Shown piece by piece: positions 1-8,525 of a stretch of DNA of 64,000 bases; the stretch's first letter is position 1, and every line of letters starts with the position of its first letter. A program made the position numbers and the translations under genes. Source of the DNA: G965204755 sp965243415 (lineage in GTDB: Bacteria > Acidobacteriota > Vicinamibacteria > Marinacidobacterales > Marinacidobacteraceae); the NCBI GenBank assembly GCA_965243415.1, contig OZ251549.1, positions 806,001 to 870,000 of the forward strand, in the 5' to 3' direction. The notes under the pieces are model-generated. The model had not been told where the DNA came from and ran no database searches. It saw only the letters and a list, made by a program, of their open reading frames with translations.

Positions 1-46
1 ACCGGCCGACCGTCGGTCGGGGACGCCCGGGCGGGCGCTCCGCGGC

Positions 47-1153
47 TCAGCGCCGGCGCAGGTAGATCGTGTTCGGGGCGTCGGAGCGCGCCGCCGCGAT
101 ATCGAGGTGTCCGTTCCCGTCGAGATCGCCGAGGGCCAGCCCGTACATCGCCCCCTCCCCGTCGCCGAAGGGAGTCCGGGTGAACCGCCGCCCGGTTCCG
201 TCGTTCGTGAGCACCGCTCCCGGCGCGCCCCGGTTCCCCACGACGAGGTCGGCGTCGCCGTCCCCGTCGAGGTCCGCGACCACGAGCGCGTACACCCGGT
301 CGTCGGGCCCTCCGATCCGACGCGGCTCCCCGAACGAACCGTCGCCGCGCCCCGGGTAGATCCGCGCTCCGCCGCCGATCTCGTCCCCGACGACGAGGTC
401 GACCGCGCCGTCTCCGTCGAGGTCGCCGAGCGCCACTGCCCGGGTCGCCGACTCCGGGGGCCCCACGGCGCGCCGTTCCCCGAACCCGCCCTTTCCGTCG
501 TTCACGAACAGGAAACTCTGCCCCCGGTCGCGGTGCGGGACGAACAGGTCCACGGCGCCGTCCCCGGTCAGATCCCCGGCGGCGATCGTCGTCGCCGACT
601 CCCGGGACAGCGGGTCGCACTCGGGGAACGCTCCCCGCCCGTCGTTCCGGCAGACGAAGTTGACGCTGCGGTTCTCGGCGCCGCCCCGGTTCGCGACGAC
701 GATCTCCGGTCGGTCGTCCCCGTCCAGGTCGGCCACGGTGACATTCCGGGTCTTCCACTCCGGCTCCCCGAAGGAACCGGCCCGCCGGAACCCGCCCCGG
801 CCGTCGCCCCGGTAGAGCCGCTTCTCGTCGGGCCGGTCGTTTCCCACCACCAGGTCGAGGGCCCCGTCCCCGTCGAGATCGGCGAGCGCCGCGGTGTAGG
901 TGCGGTCGGGTGCGCCCGGGATCTCCCGCCGTTCCCCGAAACCACCCTCTCCGTCGTTCACGAGCACCAGATTCGGGAGCGGCCAGTGCCGTCCCTTCGC
1001 CAGCACCAGGTCGAGATCCCCGTCCCCGTCCAGATCCCCGACGCTCACTCCGGCGCTGGTCTCGGCGGTCTCTTCCAGCGCGACCGCCGTCCACTCGTCC
1101 GCGGCGCTCCCGGCCAGGAGCGCGAGAACCGCCCCGGGGACCGCCGGACTCAT
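47..1153 (-). CDS. FG-GAP/VCBS repeat beta-propeller protein, secreted
   Basis: This 368-residue protein starts with a short hydrophobic signal-like segment (MSPAVPGAVLALLAGSAAD) and then consists almost wholly of FG-GAP/VCBS repeats. I count seven copies of the calcium-loop motif of the DLDGDGxxDLVVG type, spaced about 45-55 residues apart, which fits a complete seven-bladed beta-propeller. Proteins of this family are exported and bind ligands or act as extracellular scaffolds; no catalytic motif is visible. The frame is open further upstream to 1375, but that extension is low-complexity Arg/Gly/Pro and the ATG at 1153 directly precedes the signal-like segment, so I chose it. The gene stands alone, 415 bp from the next stop codon. 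The specific role is unknown. Confidence 0.85.
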   Translation of the reverse strand: MSPAVPGAVLALLAGSAADEWTAVALEETAETSAGVSVGDLDGDGDLDLVLAKGRHWPLPNLVLVNDGEGGFGERREIPGAPDRTYTAALADLDGDGALDLVVGNDRPDEKRLYRGDGRGGFRRAGSFGEPEWKTRNVTVADLDGDDRPEIVVANRGGAENRSVNFVCRNDGRGAFPECDPLSRESATTIAAGDLTGDGAVDLFVPHRDRGQSFLFVNDGKGGFGERRAVGPPESATRAVALGDLDGDGAVDLVVGDEIGGGARIYPGRGDGSFGEPRRIGGPDDRVYALVVADLDGDGDADLVVGNRGAPGAVLTNDGTGRRFTRTPFGDGEGAMYGLALGDLDGNGHLDIAAARSDAPNTIYLRRR

Positions 1154-1568
1154 CGCCGCCGCCCCCGCCCCGCCGCGGCGGTCCGTCCCGTCATCCCAAT
1201 CGACTCGGAGGGCCGTGCGCCACCGACTCGCGCGGCCCCGATCGGCCCGGCCACCCGGGCTCGCCCCGCCCTCCCGCAGGAGCGCGCCGGCGACCGACCG
1301 GGAGCCGCACCGCGGCCTCCGATCTCCTCCTCCGCCGATTCCGGTGGGGCCTCCCGTGTCGGGCTCGGGAACCACCGCTCCTCGGGTTCCGCCACGACGA
1401 ACCGGTCGGCGGGTCTTGGAGGCGGAGGTTCGGTCGGGCCGCCGCGACTGATTCGACCGCCCTCGGTCTCGGCGGCGGGAACGAAGACCGGGCGTTCGGA
1501 GGTCGGGGCCGGGCGCCCCGGAGGGTCGGGGTTCGTGAGGGCGGTTCCGCTTCTTCGGGGCGGCCCGG
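1154..1568. other. intergenic spacer, no gene seen
   Basis: This 415-bp GC-rich spacer lies between two minus-strand genes. Open frames cross it on both strands but read as Arg/Pro/Gly-rich low complexity with no family resemblance. I see no RNA gene or clear hairpin terminator. Confidence 0.6.
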
Positions 1569-2507
1569 CTACGCGCTCTCCCGGGCGGACTGCCAGGTGT
1601 CCACGCAGGAGCGGTAGTTGGCGGCGATGGCGGCCACGGCGCCGGCTTCGTCGAGGGTTCCGGCGAGATGCTGCGCCAGCGGCTCGCGGAAGTTGGTGCG
1701 GCCGACGGCGAAGCCGATGAAGCCGGGGACCGGGGCGGCGACCCGGAGCCAGCGGTGGACCTGGTCGGCGTCGGAGCCGCGGCCGAGGACGATCAGCCCC
1801 ACCCGGTCGCGGCCGGCGCCGCCGCGGGCCGCGTCCGCCACCCGGGCGGCGTCTTCCGCGTCGTCGAGACCCTCGATCTTCCAGATGTCCGGCTCGATGC
1901 CGAAGTCCTGGATGAGCCGGATGGCCCGCGCCATGTGCCCGGGGCGGAGGTCGGTGTCGTAGCGGTCGCCGGCGATGCGGTCGCGTTCGGTGGTCGCCGG
2001 GACCAGCAACTCGAACATGAAGAGCCGCCGTTCGGGGCCGTGGAGGTAGTCGGAGACCAGTTTCAGCCGGGTCAACTGCTCGGCGGTGGCGGCGGGGTTC
2101 TCGTCGGGGTGGAGGCGGACGAGCACCTTCACGAGGTCCGGGTCGTGGAAGCGCAGGTGCGCCACCCAGCGGGCGCCGTATTCGAAGTCGAAGGTGGCCT
2201 GGCCGCTCTTCTCGATACACATCGCCCGGGGGATGCCGCGCCCGGCGGCGTCGGCGAGGACCTGGCTGCCGAACTGACTGTCCACCAGGACGCCGACCTG
2301 CTCCCGGGGCACCCCGTCGCCGATGGCCCGGAGCAGGCCCCGGTAGATGAGGCTCTTGGCGGCGGCGACCGGGCCGTGGCCGTCCGCTTCCGGGGCGATG
2401 GCGGGAGCGCCGGAGAAGCCGAAGAACGACTTGGTGAAACTCCCGCGGTGGTCGAAGGGCTGTACGAAGAGCGGTCGGTCGTAGCCGAGGCCGGGTCGGT
2501 CGTTCAT
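1569..2507 (-). CDS. DUF2090 / IolJ-like aldolase-family protein
   Basis: The 312-residue product resembles the DUF2090 family, found alone or fused to the sugar kinase IolC, where it acts as 2-deoxy-5-keto-D-gluconate-6-phosphate aldolase in inositol breakdown. Characteristic segments are the N-terminal FVQPFDHRGSF, the central VLVRLHPDEN, LFMFELLVPA and the C-terminal GFAVGRTNF. The fold is a class I aldolase TIM barrel. No other inositol gene is nearby, so the physiological substrate is an inference and could be another keto-sugar phosphate. The ATG at 2507 is preceded by a clear Shine-Dalgarno sequence, which fixes the start. It is transcribed divergently from uvrA. Confidence 0.8.
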   Translation of the reverse strand: MNDRPGLGYDRPLFVQPFDHRGSFTKSFFGFSGAPAIAPEADGHGPVAAAKSLIYRGLLRAIGDGVPREQVGVLVDSQFGSQVLADAAGRGIPRAMCIEKSGQATFDFEYGARWVAHLRFHDPDLVKVLVRLHPDENPAATAEQLTRLKLVSDYLHGPERRLFMFELLVPATTERDRIAGDRYDTDLRPGHMARAIRLIQDFGIEPDIWKIEGLDDAEDAARVADAARGGAGRDRVGLIVLGRGSDADQVHRWLRVAAPVPGFIGFAVGRTNFREPLAQHLAGTLDEAGAVAAIAANYRSCVDTWQSARESA

Positions 2508-2512
2508 GTGGG

Positions 2513-2537
2513 GGTTCCTCCCGATCCCGGAATTCTA
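2513..2537 (-). promoter_or_regulatory. promoter -10 and ribosome-binding site of the DUF2090 gene
   Basis: Reading the minus strand, TAGAAT (2537-2532) is a five-of-six match to the -10 box and GGGAGGAA (about 2523-2516) lies about 8 nt before the ATG at 2507. This is one of few genes in the window with both a conventional leader and a strong Shine-Dalgarno. Confidence 0.55.
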
Positions 2538-2772
2538 CGGGGCCGGCGCGGCCGGGCCCGGGGGGTCTCGCGGCCGGCGCCGGCGACGGTTCCCGATCGG
2601 GCTCCGGCGCACGGGCGCCGACGGGGGTTCCGGGTCGGGCCGCCCTCGGAGCCGCCCCTGCAGCGGGGCCGGCCGGCCGGGAAGGGAACCGCCGGGGAGG
2701 GGTGCTCGAGAGCGCCGGCCGGGCCTCCCCGGCGGCGGGCCGGAGCCGTCCGGTTCCGGCCGGTGCGGCCAT

Positions 2773-2778
2773 TAGACT
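2773..2778 (+). promoter_or_regulatory. putative -10 box of uvrA
   Basis: TAGACT lies 14 nt before the uvrA ATG, inside the context TAGACTCCCCGGCC. The same 14 bases recur on the minus strand upstream of the ATPase gene near 8486, which supports a shared promoter element. No Shine-Dalgarno sequence precedes uvrA, so the mRNA leader would be only a few nucleotides long. Confidence 0.5.
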
Positions 2779-2792
2779 CCCCGGCCACGACC

Positions 2793-5645
2793 ATGGAGCC
2801 CGACACCATCGTGGTGCGGGGCGCCCGGCAGCACAATCTCAAGAACATCACCGTTCGGATCCCCAAGAAGAAACTCGTCGTCCTGAGCGGCGTTTCGGGT
2901 TCGGGGAAGTCGTCGCTGGCGCTCGACACCCTGTACGCGGAAGGACAGCGCCGCTATGTGGAATCGCTGTCGAGTTACGCCCGCCAGTTCCTGGGGCAGA
3001 TGGACAAGCCCCTCTACGACACCATCCAGGGACTTTCACCGACCATCTCGGTGGACCAGAAGTCGGCGAGCCACAACCCGCGTTCCACCGTGGGCACCAT
3101 CACCGAGATCTCCGATTACCTGCGGGTCCTGTTCGCCCGGGTCGGCGAAGCGCACTGCACGAACTGCGGCCGGCCGGTGACGCCGCAGAGCGCCGCCGAG
3201 ATCGTCGAGGAATTGGGGACGCTCCCCGAAGGCGCCCGTTTCCTGCTGCTCGCCCCGGTCTGGGTGAACCGGAAGGGCGAAGCGAAGGGCGCCCTCGAAG
3301 CGATCCTCCGCAGCGGTTTCTCCCGCGCCCGCATAGACGGCGAAGTGGTGCTGGTGGAGGAAGTCGAAACGCTCGACAAGCGGAAGAAGCACACCATCGA
3401 AGTGGTGGTGGACCGGCTGGCGCGGAAGTCGGAGGTGTCCGACGAATGGCGCGGCCGGGTCACCGATTCCGTCGAGACCGCCCTGCGCGAAGGGAACGGC
3501 GTGCTGCTCGTCCGCGCGGAGGGCGAAGACGCCGACCGCATCTTCTCCGAGAAGCACGGCTGCCCGCACTGCGGCTTGGGATTCCCCGAACTCGTTCCGC
3601 AACTGTTCTCGTTCAACAGCCCCCAGGGAATGTGCCGGGAATGCAACGGGCTCGGCATCCGCGCCGAAGTGGACGAGGACCTGGTCGTCCCCGAACCGGG
3701 GAAGAGCGTGAACGACGGCGCGATCGCGCCCTGGGGGGTCTTCCGCGAGAAGGACGGCTGGGAAGCGTCCACCGTGCGCGCGGTGGCGAAGCGGTTCTCG
3801 GTGGACCTGGACCGTCCCTGGAAACGGCTCGCCGCGTCGAAGCGGAAGGTGCTGCTCCACGGGATGGGCGAAGAGCGCGTGCCGGTGCGCTGGAAGACCT
3901 ACCGGAGCGAAGAGCGCTGGGAAGGCGTCCTGCCCCGGTTGACGCGCCGCCTGCGCGAGACGACTTCCGAGCGCGCCCGCCGCTGGTATTCCCGGTTCGT
4001 CTCGAATCGTCCCTGCAGCGACTGCGCCGGCACCCGGTTGCGGCCGGAAGCGCTCTCGGTGCGGATCGCCGGGCGCAGCATCGCCGAACTCTCGGCCTTC
4101 TCCATCGGCGAGGCGCTGGCGTTCGTCCGGGCGCTCGACCTCGAAGGCGAGCGGCAGGTCATCGGCGCCGAGTTGCTCAAGGAGATCGGCGCCCGGCTGC
4201 GTTTCCTCGCCGATGTGGGGCTCGACTACCTCTCGCTCGACCGGTTGGCGCCGAGCCTCTCCGGCGGCGAATCGCAGCGCATCCGGCTGGCGAGCCAGAT
4301 CGGATCCGAGTTGACCGGCGTCATCTACATCCTCGACGAGCCCTCCATCGGACTCCACGCCCGGGACAACGGTCGCCTGCTGCAGGCGCTCCACCGGCTG
4401 CGGGATATCGGGAACTCGGTAGTGGTCGTCGAGCACGACCGGGAAACCATCGAGTCCTCGGACCATGTGCTCGACTTCGGGCCCGGCGCCGGGGTGTACG
4501 GCGGCGAAGTGGTGGCCGAGGGGGCGCCGAACGAGATCCGCGGGGATCCGAAGTCGCTCACCGGTCGGTATCTCTCCGGCGACCTGGAGATCGCGGTTCC
4601 CCGGCGCCGGCGGCGGCCGAAGGCGGCGATCACCATTCGCGGCGCGCGCCAGAACAACCTGCGCGAAGTGGATGTGGAGATTCCGCTCGGCGCCTTCGTG
4701 GGCGTCACCGGGGTTTCCGGCGCCGGGAAGAGCACGCTGGTGTACGAGGTGCTCTACCCGGCGCTCGCCCGGGCGCTCCATCGCTCGGAGCGGCCGGTGG
4801 GCGCCCATACCCGCATCGAGGGCGTGAGCCGGGTGGACCGGGTGGTGGACATAGACCAGTCCCCGATCGGCCGGACGCCGCGCTCGAACCCGGCGACCTA
4901 CACCAAGGTGTTCGACGGCATCCGCAGCCTCTTCGCCGCGCTGCCGACGGCGCGGGCGCAGGGGTACAAGCCGGGGCGGTTCTCCTTCAATGTGGCCGGC
5001 GGCAGATGCGAACACTGCCAGGGCGGCGGGGTCATCCGGGTGGAGATGCACTTCCTCGCCGATGTGTTCGTCCCCTGCCAGGTCTGCGGCGGCAAACGGT
5101 TCAACCAGCAGACCCTGACCGTCCGCTACCGGGACCTGACCATCGCCGAGGTGTTGGACCTGACCGTGAGCGAAGCGGTGGAGGTGTTCCGGTCGCAGCC
5201 GGCGATCCTCCACATCCTGCGCACGCTGGAGGATGTGGGGCTCGGCTACATCCGGCTCGGCCAGCAGTCGCCGACGCTCTCCGGCGGCGAGGCGCAGCGG
5301 GTCAAGTTGTCGCGCGAGTTGGCGAAACGCGCCACCGGGGGGACGCTCTACATCCTCGACGAACCGACCACCGGGCTCCACTTCGACGACATCGCCCGGC
5401 TGCTGCGGGTCCTCGACCGCCTGGTCGAAGGGGGGAACACGGTGGTCGTCATCGAACACAACCTCGATGTGATCAAGACCGCCGACTACCTCGTGGACCT
5501 GGGCCCGGAAGGCGGCGCCCGGGGCGGCGAAGTGGTCGCCGCCGGCACCCCGGAAGCGGTCTGCCGCAGCGAACGGTCCTGGACCGGGCGTTACCTCCGC
5601 GAGGTGCTCGCCGGCCCGGCGGCCGAGCAGCGGCGCGCCTCGTGA
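2793..5645 (+). CDS. uvrA: UvrABC excinuclease subunit A
   Basis: At 950 residues this is a full-length UvrA, the damage-sensing ATPase of nucleotide excision repair that loads UvrB onto DNA. Both ABC modules are intact: Walker A GVSGSGKS near residue 33 with signature LSGGESQR near 488 and Walker B ending LDEPS near 514, then Walker A GVSGAGKS near 640 with signature LSGGEAQR near 830 and ending LDEPT. Zinc-binding cysteine pairs are present (CTNC, CPHC/CREC, CEHC...CQVC). The ATG at 2793 gives the classical N-terminus IVVRGARQHNLKNI; the longer upstream frame is low-complexity. UvrB and UvrC are not in the window. The codons show the ACGT avoidance very clearly (TAT-GTG, GAT-GTG, AAT-GTG, CAT-GTG). 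Confidence 0.98.
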   Translation: MEPDTIVVRGARQHNLKNITVRIPKKKLVVLSGVSGSGKSSLALDTLYAEGQRRYVESLSSYARQFLGQMDKPLYDTIQGLSPTISVDQKSASHNPRSTVGTITEISDYLRVLFARVGEAHCTNCGRPVTPQSAAEIVEELGTLPEGARFLLLAPVWVNRKGEAKGALEAILRSGFSRARIDGEVVLVEEVETLDKRKKHTIEVVVDRLARKSEVSDEWRGRVTDSVETALREGNGVLLVRAEGEDADRIFSEKHGCPHCGLGFPELVPQLFSFNSPQGMCRECNGLGIRAEVDEDLVVPEPGKSVNDGAIAPWGVFREKDGWEASTVRAVAKRFSVDLDRPWKRLAASKRKVLLHGMGEERVPVRWKTYRSEERWEGVLPRLTRRLRETTSERARRWYSRFVSNRPCSDCAGTRLRPEALSVRIAGRSIAELSAFSIGEALAFVRALDLEGERQVIGAELLKEIGARLRFLADVGLDYLSLDRLAPSLSGGESQRIRLASQIGSELTGVIYILDEPSIGLHARDNGRLLQALHRLRDIGNSVVVVEHDRETIESSDHVLDFGPGAGVYGGEVVAEGAPNEIRGDPKSLTGRYLSGDLEIAVPRRRRRPKAAITIRGARQNNLREVDVEIPLGAFVGVTGVSGAGKSTLVYEVLYPALARALHRSERPVGAHTRIEGVSRVDRVVDIDQSPIGRTPRSNPATYTKVFDGIRSLFAALPTARAQGYKPGRFSFNVAGGRCEHCQGGGVIRVEMHFLADVFVPCQVCGGKRFNQQTLTVRYRDLTIAEVLDLTVSEAVEVFRSQPAILHILRTLEDVGLGYIRLGQQSPTLSGGEAQRVKLSRELAKRATGGTLYILDEPTTGLHFDDIARLLRVLDRLVEGGNTVVVIEHNLDVIKTADYLVDLGPEGGARGGEVVAAGTPEAVCRSERSWTGRYLREVLAGPAAEQRRAS

Positions 5646-5724
5646 GACCCGGGCCGCCGCCGCGGCGCCGTTCCCGTCTCGGGGGACTCCGGTTCGCGGC
5701 ACGGCCGAAAGCGGGAGCCGGCCC

Positions 5725-6420
5725 GTGATCGGCGCCCTGACCCCGTCCGTCCGCCGACTGGTGGTGGTGAACGCCGTCGTCTTCCTGGCCCAACTGCTGC
5801 TCCCCGCCTTCGTCGCCGCCTTCGGCCTCTATCCGCCGGCGGTTCTGTCCCTGCAGATCTGGCGGCTCTTCACCTACATGTTCCTGCACGGCGGGCTCTT
5901 CCACCTGCTCCTCAACATGTTCGTGCTCGCCATGTTCGGCCCGCACCTCGAACGAGCCTGGGGATCGCGCCGTTTCCTGCGCTACTACCTGCTCTGCGGC
6001 GTCGGCGCCGGTCTCTTCACGCTCCTCCCGCTCCCGGCGTTCTTCGACGCGAACCACATCGGCGCTTCCGGCGCGGTGTACGGCGTCCTGCTCGCCTTCG
6101 GCCTGCTGTTCCCCGAAACCCGCATCTACCTCTACTTCCTCTTCCCCATCAAGGCCGGCCACCTGGTCCTGGTGCTCGGCTTCATCTCCCTGGCGAGTTC
6201 CCTCTCCGCCGCCTCGGACGGCGTCTCCCACATCGCCCATCTCGGCGGCCTGGTCGCCGGTTACTTCCTGCTCCGCCGCGACGGCAACCTGCCCGACCGC
6301 TTCCGCCTCGGCCGCTGGTGGGCCGACACGAAACACCGCTGGAAGATCCGCCGCGCCCGCGCCCGCTTCGATCGATACGACCGCAACCACCGCCGCCCCC
6401 CGTCCGACACTCTCCACTGA
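5725..6420 (+). CDS. rhomboid family intramembrane serine protease
   Basis: The 231-residue polytopic membrane protein has the rhomboid catalytic dyad: the serine in GASGAVYG and the histidine in HIAHLGG. It also carries the family motif HGGLFHLLLNM with the oxyanion-hole region. About six transmembrane segments precede a basic, Arg-rich cytoplasmic tail (from about residue 195). Rhomboids cleave substrate transmembrane helices within the bilayer; the substrate here is unknown. Translation starts at GTG 5725, 79 bp after uvrA, so co-transcription with uvrA is possible. No degenerate active-site residue is seen. Confidence 0.92.
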   Translation: MIGALTPSVRRLVVVNAVVFLAQLLLPAFVAAFGLYPPAVLSLQIWRLFTYMFLHGGLFHLLLNMFVLAMFGPHLERAWGSRRFLRYYLLCGVGAGLFTLLPLPAFFDANHIGASGAVYGVLLAFGLLFPETRIYLYFLFPIKAGHLVLVLGFISLASSLSAASDGVSHIAHLGGLVAGYFLLRRDGNLPDRFRLGRWWADTKHRWKIRRARARFDRYDRNHRRPPSDTLH

Positions 6421-6441
6421 CCCGGACCGGTACGGGTTCTC

Positions 6442-6954
6442 TCATCGCGAGGCGGCTGCGTTTCCGGAACTCCCGTTCCGAGCGGTCGCGATCCCGAAAA
6501 CCGGTCGCAGAGACTCTCCGCAAGGCAGGAGGAGGGGCGAGCAGGACTCGCTGCGCAGCCGGACCGCACGACGCTGAAGGTCGATGCGCTTGCTGCGGTG
6601 GATCGGGTATCCGTGGGCGATGACGGCAGCGAGCCGGTATTCCCGCCCGCGGGGCGCCAACTCGTCGGCGAAACAGGCGCCACCCTGTAGTTGACTGACC
6701 GTATGCTGGTTCCGGAAGCCGCCGCTCTTCAATTCGACCGGAACGACCCAACCCTCCGATCCGACCTCCGCGAAGAACAGAAAGTCGCAATGTGGCCGAT
6801 TCCTCGGGATCGCCAGCGTGTCGTCGTCGAGGTCGATCACGATTCTCGGCGCGGGGGCATTTTCGAGCGCGACGGAACAGCCGTCCCGGTCCATCTCGGA
6901 AACCGAGGCGGCGGAAGTGACCGTGGCGCGGATCGAAGCCACGAGGTCGCTCAT
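6442..6954 (-). CDS. small nuclease-like protein, partner of the overlapping ATPase
   Basis: This 170-residue protein begins at an ATG that overlaps the ATPase stop codon (ATGA, 6954-6951), so the two are translationally coupled. The core HCDFLFFAEV followed 14 residues later by VPVELKSGG resembles the D-x(n)-ExK active site of PD-(D/E)XK nuclease folds (Asp57, Glu74, Lys76). A QLQGGACFADEL helix and an Ile-His-Arg-x-Lys segment follow. I recall similar uncharacterised proteins next to AAA ATPases, but cannot name a family from sequence alone. The nuclease assignment is an inference from the motif; a nucleic-acid-binding regulator is the alternative. Base composition is lower in GC than the neighbours, in keeping with accessory origin. 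Confidence 0.75.
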   Translation of the reverse strand: MSDLVASIRATVTSAASVSEMDRDGCSVALENAPAPRIVIDLDDDTLAIPRNRPHCDFLFFAEVGSEGWVVPVELKSGGFRNQHTVSQLQGGACFADELAPRGREYRLAAVIAHGYPIHRSKRIDLQRRAVRLRSESCSPLLLPCGESLRPVFGIATARNGSSGNAAASR

Positions 6955-8438
6955 GACGGGTCCCGTCGCCGGAGTTCGTCTCCGATGAGGATGCTGTTGT
7001 TGTAGAGCGTATCCGCGGTCTCGTCGTACCCGGCAGGATAGAGCCCGACCTTGGGATCGAGTTCGAGCGGCCGGACGACGGAACCGTCGGTATCCTTCGC
7101 GTCGAACAGCCAAACGCCGACCTCCGCCGGCTTCATCGCAGCGTCGCCGCCGGCGATACCGGCCCTTTCGTTCTCGCGCAGATGCGACACGCTCACGAGA
7201 TTTCCGAGGGTGTCCATCACCCACTCCGAATGCGTCGTGATGACGACCCGGACACCGGCGCGAACGACTCTCGCCACCGTACGGGTGAATGCTGCCTGCA
7301 TGGCCGGATGCATATGTATCTCCGGCTCTTCGATGATGAACAGGTCGCCCGGCCGCACGAGGTGTCTCAGGTAGAGCACCACGGGCGCGAGTTCGGAGAC
7401 CATGGAAGACGCTCGGGCGATCGGGAGATCGGTCGTCCAGCCGCGCGGGCGGTAGGTGATCCGGGGAGCGCCGACTTCGTTCCGCCGCAGCGCGATCCGG
7501 CCGGCGAGCATTCGCTCCTCGATCCTCTCGGCGAGGCCGGTCAACTCCGTCGAGGGATTGCGATCCGGGTCGGCCCAGTACAGATCGCTGAGGAACTCGG
7601 CACTGATCCTCGGCAGCAACGGATGGTTCGAGGCCCCCGGCTCTGTCGTGGCGGCGGCGCTCTGCAGGAGACCGGTCACGATCGCCGGATACGCGTTCAT
7701 CGCTCCGCTCCGGTCCGCAGGAAGGTAGTGGGCCCGGCGTCGGAGTGGTTCGACGGACTCCTCCATGATGCGCGACGCGAGCCACTCCAGAAGCGCGGGG
7801 CCTTCCGAATCGGGAGGACGCTCCCAGGGATTCGCGGCGTCCGGCGGCGTCCGGAGATCGGCGACGGCGCGGCTGTCCCGGACGAACGAGTCCGGGACTT
7901 CCCCGGAGGCCTGCGCGCGGTCTTCGTCGAAGTCGAACCGGTACCGGGCTCGGCGTCGGTCGGGGAGTTCGCAGTCCAGTTCCACGGTCGCGCGTTCCGG
8001 CCCGTCGTGTCGTACCAGGTCGGCGGGTCGGGCCGTCCCGTAGTAGCGAGGCAGGAGGTCGGCGAAGCGGGAGATCAGGCCTTCCCCCGCTTCGAGGGAG
8101 GAACGGATCCCGGAAACGACATCCTCGGGAAGTGTCGAGGCGGCCCGGTCGTCCGGTCTCCGTCCGACCCACTGCGAGAAGTTCTCGATGGTGGGCTCGC
8201 CCACGGCGGTCGGCATCGAGTCGAAGTGGAGGCGCCAACCGGGCCGCCGGGCGAGGGTTCGTTCGGGTGCGCCGTGGAAGCATCGGTGGAGCGCGTAGAT
8301 CAGGGTGGCCAGGCAGGACTTGCCGGTGTTGCTCGGGCCGACGAACACCGTCAACGGGCGCATCTCCAGGTCGGCGGAGGCCACGGGCCCGAAATCGCGG
8401 ACGGAGACCCGGTAGTTGCCGGCGGGGTCGGTCGTCAT
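6951..8438 (-). CDS. AAA/OLD-like ATPase of a two-gene accessory system
   Basis: The 495-residue product is an SMC/ABC-like AAA ATPase (AAA_15/AAA_21 type). It opens with YRVSVRDFGPVASADLEMRPL, then Walker A GPSNTGKS near residue 36, and near the C-terminus LFIIEEPEIHMHP (Walker B) and VVITTHSEWVMDTL (H-switch). No TOPRIM nuclease domain follows, unlike true OLD proteins; the nuclease-like activity could instead come from the overlapping downstream gene. Such ATPase plus effector pairs (Septu, PARIS and Gabija are examples) act in phage defence, and that role here is an inference. The ATG at 8438 is chosen; a GTG at 8456 is the alternative. The promoter-like element shared with uvrA lies upstream. 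Confidence 0.85.
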   Translation of the reverse strand: MTTDPAGNYRVSVRDFGPVASADLEMRPLTVFVGPSNTGKSCLATLIYALHRCFHGAPERTLARRPGWRLHFDSMPTAVGEPTIENFSQWVGRRPDDRAASTLPEDVVSGIRSSLEAGEGLISRFADLLPRYYGTARPADLVRHDGPERATVELDCELPDRRRARYRFDFDEDRAQASGEVPDSFVRDSRAVADLRTPPDAANPWERPPDSEGPALLEWLASRIMEESVEPLRRRAHYLPADRSGAMNAYPAIVTGLLQSAAATTEPGASNHPLLPRISAEFLSDLYWADPDRNPSTELTGLAERIEERMLAGRIALRRNEVGAPRITYRPRGWTTDLPIARASSMVSELAPVVLYLRHLVRPGDLFIIEEPEIHMHPAMQAAFTRTVARVVRAGVRVVITTHSEWVMDTLGNLVSVSHLRENERAGIAGGDAAMKPAEVGVWLFDAKDTDGSVVRPLELDPKVGLYPAGYDETADTLYNNSILIGDELRRRDPS

Positions 8439-8480
8439 CGGGATGGGGAGGCGCACCGGGTCGGGCGCGGGGGGCCGGGG

Positions 8481-8486
8481 AGTCTA
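8481..8486 (-). promoter_or_regulatory. putative -10 box of the ATPase/nuclease-like pair
   Basis: On the minus strand TAGACT (8486-8481) sits in TAGACTCCCCGGCC, identical over 14 bases to the element before uvrA. It is 24 nt from the alternative GTG at 8456 and 42 nt from the ATG at 8438. Confidence 0.4.
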
Positions 8487-8525
8487 TGGGGTCCCGGAGA
8501 CCGGCGCCGGTCGCCCGCTCGGCGG

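Noticed and set aside
107..1720. 537-codon plus-strand frame opposite the FG-GAP gene
   Set aside because: It mirrors the repeat protein on the other strand. Composition is Pro/Val/Arg-biased and no domain is seen; such antisense frames arise at this GC content.
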